Positions 30,413 to 39,538 of a stretch of 64,000 nucleotides of DNA are shown here, in pieces. The stretch lies in contig NZ_JARUBP010000001.1 of NCBI RefSeq assembly GCF_029626225.1, positions 3,658,001 to 3,722,000 on the forward strand, in the 5' to 3' direction. A program made the translations under genes and the position numbers. The notes under the pieces were generated by a model, which worked only from the letters and a program-made list of their open reading frames with translations, was not told the DNA's origin and did not search any database. Position 1 is the stretch's first letter. Each line of letters opens with the position of its first letter. The stretch comes from Asanoa sp. WMMD1127. Its GTDB lineage: Bacteria; Actinomycetota; Actinomycetes; Mycobacteriales; Micromonosporaceae.

Positions 30413-31576
30413 CCGCAACGGCAGGAACAGCAACAACGCCAGCGAGATCCAGACGTACGCGTTGCTGAACAGGAACCCGTCGACGCCGCCGAACCCGTGC
30501 TCCCAGGCCCAGACCAAGCGACTGCACAGCACGGCATAAGCGACCGCCGCGGCGCCCAGCAGCCACCGGCGGCGGGGGCCGGAAGCGCGCAGCCCCGCGT
30601 CGACCAGCAGGATCAGCGCCGGCAGCAGCCACACGAGGTGGTGCACCCAGGTCACCGGGCTGATCAGGCAGCCCAGCACACCGGTCAGCGCCAGCCCCTC
30701 GACCAGCGACGCCGACCGCACCCGCCGGGCCCAGACCGCCAGCGTCGCCACGACCAGGACCAGCCAGGCCAGCGACGACGGGTGCTCCGGCGACAACCGG
30801 GCGACCATGCCCTGCAGTGACTGGTTGGAGACGAAGGCCAGCGAGCCCACCCGGTTGGTGTCGAACAGCGCGTCGGTCCAGAAGACCCGCGAGGCGCCCG
30901 GGTCGACCGCGGCGGCCGCCAGCGTCGCCACCGCGGCGGTGCCCGAGGCGACGAAGAACGCCCGCCAGCGCCGGGTGACCAGCAGATAGAGGATGAACAC
31001 CCCGGGCGTCAGCTTGATCGCCGTGGCCAGCCCGATGCCCACGCCGGCCCAGCGCCGGCCACCGGCCAGACCCACCAGCAGGTCGAGCGCGACCAGGAAG
31101 ATCAGCAGCAGGTTCACCTGGCCGAAGGTGATCGTCTCGCGGTAGGGCTCGAACGCCGCGATCAGCAGGAACGCCACGGCGAGGACGAACCACGGGGTCC
31201 AGCCGTAGCGGTGGGCGATCGGCAGGACGAGCCAGCGGAGCAGGGCGTACGTGGCCGCGAACGACAGCCCGAGGCTGATCAGGATGGCCAGCGTCCAGGG
31301 GACCACGGCCATCGGCACCATCGCGATCGCCGCGAAGGGCGGATAGGTGAAGCCGTACTTGCTGTTCGGCTTGAGGAAGTCGTACAGCATGCCGTGGTCG
31401 TTGATCCAGTAGTTGACCGCCCCGTAGTAGACCTTGAGGTCGAAGAAGCCGTGCCGCATCGCGAACAGCGCGAGGAACACGGCGACGGCGACGGCCAGCC
31501 CGGCGACGATCGCCACCTGCCGGCGCGCGGCCCGCTCGATCACGCCGTGCTCCCACTCCGTAGGCTGACCACTCAT
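30356..31576 (-). CDS. Glycosyltransferase 87 / DUF2029 membrane protein
   Basis: This 406-residue polytopic protein (about 10-12 helices) resembles polyprenol-phosphate-dependent alpha-mannosyltransferases of actinobacterial lipoglycan and glycolipid synthesis. FFDLKVYYGAVNYW with the conserved acidic residue follows the first helix, then YGFTYPPFAAI, ATAIKLTPGVFIL and SPVTWVHHLVWLLP. The ATG at 31576 gives the cleanest N-terminus (MSGQPTEWEHG) and directly overlaps the start codon of the divergent GNAT gene. Lipid-linked sugar transfer at the membrane is the likely role; donor and acceptor are unknown. Confidence 0.85.
   Translation of the reverse strand: MSGQPTEWEHGVIERAARRQVAIVAGLAVAVAVFLALFAMRHGFFDLKVYYGAVNYWINDHGMLYDFLKPNSKYGFTYPPFAAIAMVPMAVVPWTLAILISLGLSFAATYALLRWLVLPIAHRYGWTPWFVLAVAFLLIAAFEPYRETITFGQVNLLLIFLVALDLLVGLAGGRRWAGVGIGLATAIKLTPGVFILYLLVTRRWRAFFVASGTAAVATLAAAAVDPGASRVFWTDALFDTNRVGSLAFVSNQSLQGMVARLSPEHPSSLAWLVLVVATLAVWARRVRSASLVEGLALTGVLGCLISPVTWVHHLVWLLPALILLVDAGLRASGPRRRWLLGAAAVAYAVLCSRLVWAWEHGFGGVDGFLFSNAYVWISLALLLFLPLRSVEAPGVAELRQEHRVAA
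31561..31566 (+). promoter_or_regulatory. -10 element TAGGCT for the second GNAT gene, inside the divergent GT87 gene
   Basis: TAGGCT ends 8 nt before the GNAT ATG at 31575 and lies within the first codons of the opposite-strand GT87 gene. On the minus strand TACCCG sits 6 nt before the GT87 ATG, inside the GNAT gene. Confidence 0.5.
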
Positions 31577-32189
31577 GGCACTCGGGTACGTCCGCCCGGC
31601 GCGTCCCGAGGACGCCGGCGAGATCGCACGCATCCAGGTCGCGACCTGGCGGGTCGCCTATCGGCGGATGCTGCCCCGAACCGTGCTCGACAGTCTGGAC
31701 GAGGCGTGGATCGCCGAGCGCTGGAGCGCCGCGGTCGAGCAGCCGCCGTCGCCGCGACACCGGGTGCTGGTGGCCGTCGAGCAGGCCGAACAATCGTATC
31801 TGGTCGGTTTTGCCGCCTCCGGCCCCGCCGACGAGCAGGCGCTCGCCCCGGAGGAGCCGCCGTTGCCGCAGGATGTGGCGGCCGTCACGGACCTGCTGGT
31901 CGAGCCCCGGTGGGGTCGGCGCGGCCACGGCAGCCGCCTGCTGGCCGCCAGCGTCGACCTCTGGCGCGAGGACGGCTTCACCGGCGCGGTGGCCTGGGCG
32001 TACGACGGTGACGCGGCCACCCGCAAGTTCCTGACCTCGGCCGGCTGGGCGCCGGACGGCGCGGGCCGGGCCCTCGACGTCGAGGACATGCTGGTCTATC
32101 AGCTCCGCTTGCACGTCGACCTGACGGCGGAGCAGGAACAGCCCGAAGGACCCGCCGGCACAGGCCAGGGGTCCTCGGGGGTCGGCTGA
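31575..32189 (+). CDS. GNAT family N-acetyltransferase
   Basis: This 204-residue protein has a GNAT domain (about 1-165) with the acetyl-CoA loop in EPRWGRRGHGSRLLAASVDLW and a final DAATRKFLTSAGW motif, followed by a polar tail. The ATG at 31575 shares two bases with the start codon of the divergent GT87 gene. Substrate unknown. Confidence 0.88.
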   Translation: MALGYVRPARPEDAGEIARIQVATWRVAYRRMLPRTVLDSLDEAWIAERWSAAVEQPPSPRHRVLVAVEQAEQSYLVGFAASGPADEQALAPEEPPLPQDVAAVTDLLVEPRWGRRGHGSRLLAASVDLWREDGFTGAVAWAYDGDAATRKFLTSAGWAPDGAGRALDVEDMLVYQLRLHVDLTAEQEQPEGPAGTGQGSSGVG

Positions 32190-32192
32190 CGG

Positions 32193-32339
32193 TCAGCTCT
32201 GCGGCTTGCCGCCGTCGTCGCGGTCACGGCGCATCGCGCGGGCGACGCGGACGGCCAGGTGGCGGCGAGCGGCGGTGCGGCGCATGGCGCGCTGCCGGTC
32301 GTGGGCGATGGACAGCAGGTGCGCGGGGTTCTCGTACAT
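32193..32339 (-). CDS. 48-residue Arg-rich small protein downstream of DUF4097
   Basis: ATG at 32339, preceded by GAGAGGA, opens MYENPAHLLSIAHDRQRAMR and continues as an Arg/Ala-rich helix ending GGKPQS. It begins 14 nt after the DUF4097 stop on the same strand, so it is probably the third gene of that operon. The high positive charge (about 14 Arg) suggests nucleic-acid or acidic-partner binding. No family is recognised. Confidence 0.65.
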   Translation of the reverse strand: MYENPAHLLSIAHDRQRAMRRTAARRHLAVRVARAMRRDRDDGGKPQS

Positions 32340-32353
32340 GATGGTGTCCTCTC

Positions 32354-33145
32354 TCAGGCGCGGTGGATGTCGATGTCGCCGCTCATCGTGCGGAGCTGCA
32401 GGGTGAGCTGGTTGCCGTTGGTGTCGTCGGTCCGCGGGTCGGCCATGTCGAGGCCGTTGCGGGTGTCGCCGGAGAGCGTGTGCACGTCGAACCAGACCCC
32501 GGTGCCGGCCTGTACGCCGATGCTGACGTCACCGGACGCCGTGCTGATCCGGGCGGTGCCGCGCTGGGCCTTGCGGATCGTGACGTCGCCGGAGGCGCTC
32601 TCGACGGAGATGTCGCCGGCGACCTCGTCGACCTGGACGTCACCGCTCGCGTACTTGCCGACGAAGCTGCCGCCCACCTGCTGCACCCGCAGGTCGCCGG
32701 AGGCCCCCTTGGACCGCAGGTGGCCGTCGACCCGGGTCAGCCGCACGTCGCCGCTGGCGGTGCCGACGACGGCGTCGCCGCCGACGTGCTCGGCACGGAT
32801 GTCACCGGAGGCGGCGTCGACCTGCACGCCCCCGAGCCGGCCCTGGCAGGTGACGTCGGCCGAGGCGGTCTTGCCGCTGACCGTGCTGTCGATCGGCACG
32901 TGCACCCGGACCGCCACCTGCCCGCCGCGCAGCCGGAAGCCGCTCTGGGTCGGGGTGACGATGGACAGCGTGTCGCCCTGGAGCTCGACGGTGGTCTCGT
33001 CGGCGAGCCGGCGGGACTCGTTGGAGCGGGATCCGGGCGTGACCTCCACGACCGCGGTGGCGCGCTCTTCGGCGATGACGTCGACCGAACCGGCGTCGAC
33101 CCGAAAGGCGACGGTGATCGGGCCGTCGACGGGGAACTCGGGCAT
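32354..33145 (-). CDS. DUF4097 beta-helix protein
   Basis: The 263-residue protein lacks a signal peptide and transmembrane helix. Its second half consists of repeated strands built on the SGDV/SGDI motif (for example AASGDIRAEHVGGD, TASGDVRLTRVDGH, YASGDVQVDEVAGD), typical of the DUF4097 right-handed beta-helix. It follows a ribbon-helix-helix protein gene by 35 nt. DUF4097 proteins commonly sit with regulators or anti-sigma factors and may be scaffold or sensing domains; the role here is unknown. Confidence 0.88.
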   Translation of the reverse strand: MPEFPVDGPITVAFRVDAGSVDVIAEERATAVVEVTPGSRSNESRRLADETTVELQGDTLSIVTPTQSGFRLRGGQVAVRVHVPIDSTVSGKTASADVTCQGRLGGVQVDAASGDIRAEHVGGDAVVGTASGDVRLTRVDGHLRSKGASGDLRVQQVGGSFVGKYASGDVQVDEVAGDISVESASGDVTIRKAQRGTARISTASGDVSIGVQAGTGVWFDVHTLSGDTRNGLDMADPRTDDTNGNQLTLQLRTMSGDIDIHRA

Positions 33146-33180
33146 GGTGAAGCTCCTTCTGGCGAGGGGGATCGAGGAGG

Positions 33181-33717
33181 TCAGGCCCGGCCGTAGCCGG
33201 TGATGTGCCGGCGACCGCGGCCGGGCGGAGTGGTCCAGCCGCCGGGCGGGGCGGCCTGCGGGCCTCCGCCGGCGACGGCGGCGCTGATCACCCGGACGAG
33301 CCAGGCGTTGACGGAGATGCCCTCGGCGGCCGCCGAACGCTCGGCGGCGTCCTTCAGGCCCTCGGGCAGCCGCAGCGTGATCCGGGTGACGTCACCGCTG
33401 ACGTCACCTGACGTCGCAGTGCCACCCGGCGGCGGCGGGGGAGCGGGCGGCGCGGGCGGGGCCGGCGGCGTGGGCAGGTGCTCGGTGACCACGAGCTCCG
33501 GCTCGCGGCCCCGCAGCCGGAGCTCGACGCTGGCCGCGCTGAGCTTCGTGGTGACCTCGTCGGCGGCCTGGGCGAGCGCGTCGAGCAGGGCGAGCCGGGC
33601 GGCGGCGTCGATGGAGCCGCTGAGCAGCTCGGCCGCGCGGGCCACGTCGGGTCCGCCGGGCGCTGCGGCCGCGTTGAGATCGCGGCGGAGGCTGTCGACG
33701 AATGGTGCGATGTCCAT
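33181..33717 (-). CDS. HicB-like ribbon-helix-helix protein
   Basis: This 178-residue protein has a helical N-terminal part (about 1-75), a Pro-rich linker and a C-terminal ribbon-helix-helix domain ([18 protein letters not shown] followed by [12 protein letters not shown], about 110-150) of the HicB/CopG kind. No HicA-type toxin gene is next to it; its partner is the DUF4097 gene. Two TGACGTCA palindromes lie at its own start, so it is probably an autoregulating DNA-binding protein. Confidence 0.85.
   Translation of the reverse strand: MDIAPFVDSLRRDLNAAAAPGGPDVARAAELLSGSIDAAARLALLDALAQAADEVTTKLSAASVELRLRGREPELVVTEHLPTPPAPPAPPAPPPPPGGTATSGDVSGDVTRITLRLPEGLKDAAERSAAAEGISVNAWLVRVISAAVAGGGPQAAPPGGWTTPPGRGRRHITGYGRA
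33387..33416. promoter_or_regulatory. Intragenic TGACGTCA cluster in the RHH gene
   Basis: TGACGTCA occurs at 33387-33394 and 33399-33406, and TGACGTCG at 33409-33416. They encode the SGDVSGDVT stretch of the RHH protein, so they may be coding coincidence, but they match the sites at its promoter exactly. Confidence 0.4.
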
Positions 33718-33746
33718 GACGTCACTATGCCATCAGGATGACGTCA
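33717..33746. promoter_or_regulatory. Paired TGACGTCA operators at the RHH gene start
   Basis: The 8-bp palindrome TGACGTCA lies at 33717-33724 (overlapping the ATG) and 33739-33746, 22 bp apart centre to centre, about two helical turns. This arrangement fits cooperative binding of a ribbon-helix-helix dimer pair and autorepression. Confidence 0.6.
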
Positions 33747-33804
33747 CCGCAAGCCTTAGTGACGGCACGGTGGTGTCGCCGACCCGACCGGGCCGGCCGG
33801 GGGT

Positions 33805-33810
33805 TAGAGT
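33805..33810 (+). promoter_or_regulatory. -10 element TAGAGT for thyX
   Basis: TAGAGT lies 31 nt before the thyX GTG; the leader between carries GAGGGGG as a ribosome-binding site. Confidence 0.4.
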
Positions 33811-33841
33811 CTGCCGAGTCGCGCGAGGCAGAGGGGGCGCC

Positions 33842-34594
33842 GTGCCTGAGATCGTTCCGCCGCAGGTCAGGATCATCGCCTGGACCCAGTTCGAGGCCCC
33901 GGAGGACGTGCCCTGGAGCACCGACGCCGACGGCGGCCAGGCGCTCGCCGAGTTCGCCGGCCGGGCCTGCTACCAGTCGTGGAAGAAGCCGAACCCGGCC
34001 ACCGCGACCAACGCCGGCTACCTCGCGCACATCCTCGAGGTCGGCCACCTCTCGGTGCTCGAGCACGGCTCGGTGACCTTCTACCTGAGCGGCGTCTCCC
34101 GCTCGTTCACCCACGAGCTGATCCGGCACCGGCACTTCAGCTACAGCCAGCTCTCCCAGCGCTACGTGCCGGGTCGCGACGCGGCGATGGTCGAGCCCGA
34201 GGTCATCGCCTCGGACCCCGACCTGCACAAGACCTTCGTCGAGGCGGCCGAGGCCAGCGTGCGGGCCTACAACGAGCTGCTCGAAGGGCTCGAGCACAAG
34301 TTCGCCGACGAGGCCAACGGCACGCTGCGGCGCAAGCAGGCCCGCCAGGCGGCCCGCGCGGTGCTGCCCAACGCGGCCGAGACCCGGATCGTCGTCACCG
34401 GCAACTACCGAGCGTGGCGGCACTTCGTCGCGCTGCGCGCGACCGAGGCCGCCGACGTCGAGATCCGCGAGGTGGCCGTCGAGTGCCTGCGCCAACTCCA
34501 GCGGGTCGCGCCGAACGTCTTCGCCGACTTCACCATCACCACGCTGGCTGACGGCACCGAGGTCGCGAGCAGCCCCTATGCGGAGCGCTCGTAA
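33842..34594 (+). CDS. thyX: FAD-dependent thymidylate synthase ThyX
   Basis: ThyX makes dTMP from dUMP using methylenetetrahydrofolate, FAD and NADPH. The 250-residue protein has the diagnostic [11 protein letters not shown] (RHRx7S) motif at 95-105, the substrate-loop SQRYVPG, and the late [20 protein letters not shown]. The GTG at 33842 follows a good ribosome-binding site. It precedes dapA and rnj, a common actinobacterial order. Confidence 0.97.
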   Translation: MPEIVPPQVRIIAWTQFEAPEDVPWSTDADGGQALAEFAGRACYQSWKKPNPATATNAGYLAHILEVGHLSVLEHGSVTFYLSGVSRSFTHELIRHRHFSYSQLSQRYVPGRDAAMVEPEVIASDPDLHKTFVEAAEASVRAYNELLEGLEHKFADEANGTLRRKQARQAARAVLPNAAETRIVVTGNYRAWRHFVALRATEAADVEIREVAVECLRQLQRVAPNVFADFTITTLADGTEVASSPYAERS

Positions 34595-34632
34595 ACACGA
34601 CCGGACGAGACCGGCGCCGACCAGGCGTCCGC

Positions 34633-34638
34633 TAGGTT
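34633..34638 (+). promoter_or_regulatory. -10 element TAGGTT for dapA (leaderless)
   Basis: TAGGTT ends 7 nt before the dapA ATG at 34646, with no ribosome-binding site between. Confidence 0.5.
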
Positions 34639-34645
34639 TGTCAGC

Positions 34646-35565
34646 ATGACGCAGGAGCACTCTGCCGCGCGGCCGTTCGGTGAGCTGATCACGGCCATGG
34701 TGTCGCCGTTCACCTCCGACGGCGCGCTCGACCTCGACGGCGTCCAGCGCCTGGCGGTCCACCTCGTCGACGAGCAGGGCAACGACGCGCTGGTGATCAA
34801 CGGTACGGCCGGCGAGTCGCCGACCACCACCGACGCGGAGAAGGAGGCCCTGGTCCGCGCCGTCGTCGAGGCGGTCGGCGACCGGGCCAAGGTGCTCGCC
34901 GGCGTCGGCACCAACGACACCCGGCACACGATCGAGCTCGCGCTCGGCGCCGAGAAGGCCGGCGCGCACGGCCTGCTCGTCGTGACGCCGTACTACAACA
35001 AGCCGCCGCAGGCCGGGCTCCACCGCCACTTCGTCGCGGTCGCCGAGGCCAGCGGGCTGCCGATCCTGCTCTACGACATCCCGCACCGCAGCGGCGTGCC
35101 GATCGAGACCGAGACGCTGGTCCGGCTGGCCGAGCACCCGCGCATCGTCGGCGTCAAGGACGCCAAGGGCGACCTGACCGCGACCTCGTGGGTGCTGGCC
35201 CGCACGGACCTCGCCTACTACAGCGGCGACGACGTCACCACGCTGCCGGCGCTGTCGGTCGGCGCGGTCGGCATCGTCGGCACCTCCACCCACTTCACCG
35301 GTCCGCAGACCAAGCAGATGATCCAGGCGTACGCGCGCGGCGACGTCGCGCAGGCCCTGGCGCTGCACCGCCGGTTGATGCCGCTGTTCACCGGCGTCTT
35401 CCGCACTCAGGGCACGATCCTGGTCAAGGCCGGCCTCGCGCTGCAGGGCCTGCCGGCCGGACCGGTCCGCTCGCCGCTGGTCGACGCGACCCCGGAGCAG
35501 GTCGCGCAGCTGCGGGCCGACGCCGCCGCGTGCGGGCTGGAGTTCCCGGCAGTCGGGGCAGCCCG

Positions 35566-35569
<4 letters not shown>
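34646..35569 (+). CDS. dapA: 4-hydroxy-tetrahydrodipicolinate synthase DapA
   Basis: DapA condenses pyruvate with aspartate semialdehyde, the first committed step to diaminopimelate and lysine. The 307-residue TIM-barrel protein has GTAGESPTT, the Tyr in TPYYNKP, the Schiff-base Lys in RIVGVKDAKGD near 172 and the PIETETLV loop. It is translationally coupled to rnj (ATGA overlap). Confidence 0.96.
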
Positions 35570-37254
<1,685 letters not shown>

Positions 37255-37257
37255 CGG

Positions 37258-38151
37258 GTGCACCCCGGCGAGTTCCCGATCACCGCTGAGCTGGTCGGGC
37301 GGCTCGTCGCGGGCCAGTTCCCGCAGTGGGCGGGCCGGCCGCTGCGCCGGGTGCCGTCGGCCGGCACCGTCAACGCGCTCTTCCGGCTCGGCGACGACCT
37401 GGTGGTCCGCCTGCCGCGGGTCGACTGGTCGCTGGGCGACATCGAGACCGAGGCGCGGTGGCTGCCCCGGCTCGCGCCGCGGCTGCCGGTTGCCATCCCG
37501 GAGCAGGTCGCGGCCGGCGGGCCGGCAGAGGGCTATCCGTGGCCGTGGGCGGTCTACCGCTGGCTGCCCGGCACGGTGCCGGTGGAGGACAAGCTGGCCG
37601 ACCCGCTCGGGCTGGCCGCCGACCTGGCGGCCTTCGTGACGGCCATGCGGGCCGTCGACCTGCCCGACGCGCCGGCCGCGTACCGGGGTGGTGGGCATTC
37701 GGCGCTCGACGACGCGGTGCGGCCCGCGCTGGCCGGGCTCGGCGGCGTGCTCGACGCCGAGACCCTGGCCGCGGCGACCGAGGCCTGGGACGCCGACCTG
37801 GCGGTGCCCGACTACACCGGCCCGCCGGTCTGGCTGCACGCCGACCTGATGCCGGGCAACCTGCTCGTCGACGACCGCGGCCGGCTGACCGCCGTGATCG
37901 ACTTCGCCACCCTCGGGGTCGGCGACCCGTCAGCCGACCTGATCGTCGCGTGGAACCTGCTCACCGCCGAGGCCCGCGAGACGTTCCGGGCGGCGCTCGA
38001 CGTCGACGAAACCACCTGGCGCCGCGGGCGCGGTAGAGCGTTGGCGATCGCCGTCATCGCGCTCGTCTACTACCACCGGACCAACCCGGTGTTCGCCGAC
38101 AACGCCCGCTACGTGATCCGCGAGGTGGGCTCAACCCTGGGCGAGGAGTAG
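37258..38151 (+). CDS. Aminoglycoside phosphotransferase (APH) family kinase
   Basis: This 297-residue protein has the APH fold: an N-lobe with NALFRLGDDLVVRLPR, the catalytic loop VWLHADLMPGNLLVDDRG near 197-214 and the metal-binding AVIDFATLGVGDPSADL. The GTG start lies 3 nt after the rnj stop. APH-like kinases phosphorylate aminoglycosides, choline, homoserine or other small molecules; resistance cannot be assumed. Its end overlaps the convergent M15 gene by 21 nt. Confidence 0.88.
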   Translation: MHPGEFPITAELVGRLVAGQFPQWAGRPLRRVPSAGTVNALFRLGDDLVVRLPRVDWSLGDIETEARWLPRLAPRLPVAIPEQVAAGGPAEGYPWPWAVYRWLPGTVPVEDKLADPLGLAADLAAFVTAMRAVDLPDAPAAYRGGGHSALDDAVRPALAGLGGVLDAETLAAATEAWDADLAVPDYTGPPVWLHADLMPGNLLVDDRGRLTAVIDFATLGVGDPSADLIVAWNLLTAEARETFRAALDVDETTWRRGRGRALAIAVIALVYYHRTNPVFADNARYVIREVGSTLGEE

Positions 38152-38880
38152 CCCGACCTCCTTGGCCCGGTCGCCCAGCACGGCTCGCAGCAGCCGGGCC
38201 TGCTCCTCCGGCGTGGCGACGGCGCCGAGCCGCTCGACCACCTGCTCGTCGACCTGCGCGGTCTCGGCCCGGTTGGCCGCCACGGCGGCGTCGATCGCGG
38301 CGAGGTCCTTCTTGAGCTGCGCGGCCACCTGCTCGTCGACCTGGCTCACCGCGTTGGCGATGGCCTTGACGGTGCGCACCATCCACATCGCCTCGCCCTT
38401 GCGGGGGCCGCTGCGGATGCTGTCGGCGCCGAACGTCAGGGCGTCCAGCCGCCAGGCGTCGACCTCGAGCTGCTTGGCCTGTGCGGGTGTCATGTCGTCC
38501 TCCTCGGCGAACCACGGCTTGGTGCTGTTCTCGTGTGACGGGCGGGTGTTGAAGTGCACGTGCCCGGTGTGCGGGTTGACCCCGTCGTACGCGCGCCAGC
38601 TGCCCAACCCCCACGACCGGCTGGTGATCCGCCGGTTGTAGATCACGTACTGGATCGACTCGTGCCGGAGCGCGGCGTTGATGACCTGCTGCACGTCGAC
38701 GCCGTTGACGTCCATGTCCCAGGCGTCGACCGACCCGTCCTTGTCGGGGTTGTGGTCGGAGTCGGTCGCCTGGTGCGCGCGGTCGCCGATGGTGCCGTCC
38801 GACGTCTTGTCGCGCCGGGGCCAGCGGCTGTCGACCTCGGTGCGGAAGCGGGTCAGCGCGGGGTTGAGGAACCAGGCCAT
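38131..38880 (-). CDS. Endolysin-like protein with M15-type peptidase domain
   Basis: The 249-residue protein starts MAWFLNPALTRFRTEVDSRW without a signal peptide. Residues about 30-110 resemble the M15/D-Ala-D-Ala peptidase of actinophage lysins, with DSDHNPD (His43), AWDMDVNG and HTGHVHFN supplying likely zinc ligands. A helical region with two VDEQV copies follows. No other phage gene is near, so it may be a domesticated lysin or a muralytic enzyme released by lysis. Cell-wall hydrolysis is inferred. Confidence 0.75.
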   Translation of the reverse strand: MAWFLNPALTRFRTEVDSRWPRRDKTSDGTIGDRAHQATDSDHNPDKDGSVDAWDMDVNGVDVQQVINAALRHESIQYVIYNRRITSRSWGLGSWRAYDGVNPHTGHVHFNTRPSHENSTKPWFAEEDDMTPAQAKQLEVDAWRLDALTFGADSIRSGPRKGEAMWMVRTVKAIANAVSQVDEQVAAQLKKDLAAIDAAVAANRAETAQVDEQVVERLGAVATPEEQARLLRAVLGDRAKEVGLLLAQG

Positions 38881-38938
38881 ATGCCCGAAAGTACCGGTGT
38901 GCGAGACCTATCCGAATCCCCCGGGAGCGGGACAGCGC

Positions 38939-39469
38939 TCAGCCGGCCCACTCGTCGGTGACCAGGCCGAACACCGCCTCGTCGAGGAACTCGCCGGCCA
39001 CCCAGGAGTTCTGCCGCAGCGTCCCCTCGCGGCGGAACCCGACCCGTTCGGCCACCGCGATCATCGCCTGGTTGTCGGCCAGCGTCTCCAGCTGCAGCCG
39101 GTGCAGCCCGCGCACGCGGAAGCCGTAGTGACAGAGCACGCGGACCGTGTCGACGGCCAGGCCGCCGCCGCGCATCGACGGCCGCAACGAGATGCCCACG
39201 TGCGCCGACCGGTTGTGCGTGTCGATGCTCCACAGCAGAGCGTCGCCGGCCAGCTCGTCGTCGGCGAGCCGCACGACGCTGAAGATGGCCGCGTCGTCAC
39301 CGGGTGGCACCGGGACGAACGGCGACGCCGGTGAGCCGGGTGGGATCGGTCGCCAGGCCCGGCCGTCGGCCCGCGACCGGGTGGCCACGTCGTCGTAGAG
39401 GTCGGCGTGCAGCACCGCCACGTCGTCGTCCCGGCGGGCCCGCAACAACACCTTCTCGCCACGCAACAT
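38939..39469 (-). CDS. GNAT acetyltransferase (RimJ/RimL type)
   Basis: The 176-residue protein has the RimJ/RimL-type GNAT pattern MLRGEKVLLRARRDDDV, GISLRPSMRGGGLAVDTVRVLCHYGF and LETLADNQAMIAVAERVGFRREG. The ATG at 39469 gives the standard N-terminus although the frame is open much further. It is divergent from gadB by 69 nt. RimJ/L relatives acetylate N-terminal amines of proteins or antibiotics. Confidence 0.88.
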   Translation of the reverse strand: MLRGEKVLLRARRDDDVAVLHADLYDDVATRSRADGRAWRPIPPGSPASPFVPVPPGDDAAIFSVVRLADDELAGDALLWSIDTHNRSAHVGISLRPSMRGGGLAVDTVRVLCHYGFRVRGLHRLQLETLADNQAMIAVAERVGFRREGTLRQNSWVAGEFLDEAVFGLVTDEWAG

Positions 39470-39504
39470 GCGGCGTTCGTACCCGAAGGGAGCAAACCGC
39501 GCAA

Positions 39505-39510
39505 TAGCCT
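39505..39510 (+). promoter_or_regulatory. -10 element TAGCCT for gadB
   Basis: TAGCCT lies 28 nt before the gadB ATG; a leader with AGGAGG (39529-39534) follows. Confidence 0.45.
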
Positions 39511-39538
39511 GGGCTGGTCGCGCGAACCAGGAGGCGGG

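Noticed and set aside
33181-33717. HicAB toxin-antitoxin system
   Set aside because: No HicA-like small toxin is encoded next to the RHH gene; the neighbour is DUF4097.
37258-38151. Aminoglycoside resistance gene
   Set aside because: The APH fold covers many small-molecule kinases and nothing here identifies an aminoglycoside substrate.
38131-38880. Prophage remnant
   Set aside because: Only one lysin-like gene is present, with no integrase, capsid or att-like repeats, so a prophage call is not supported.
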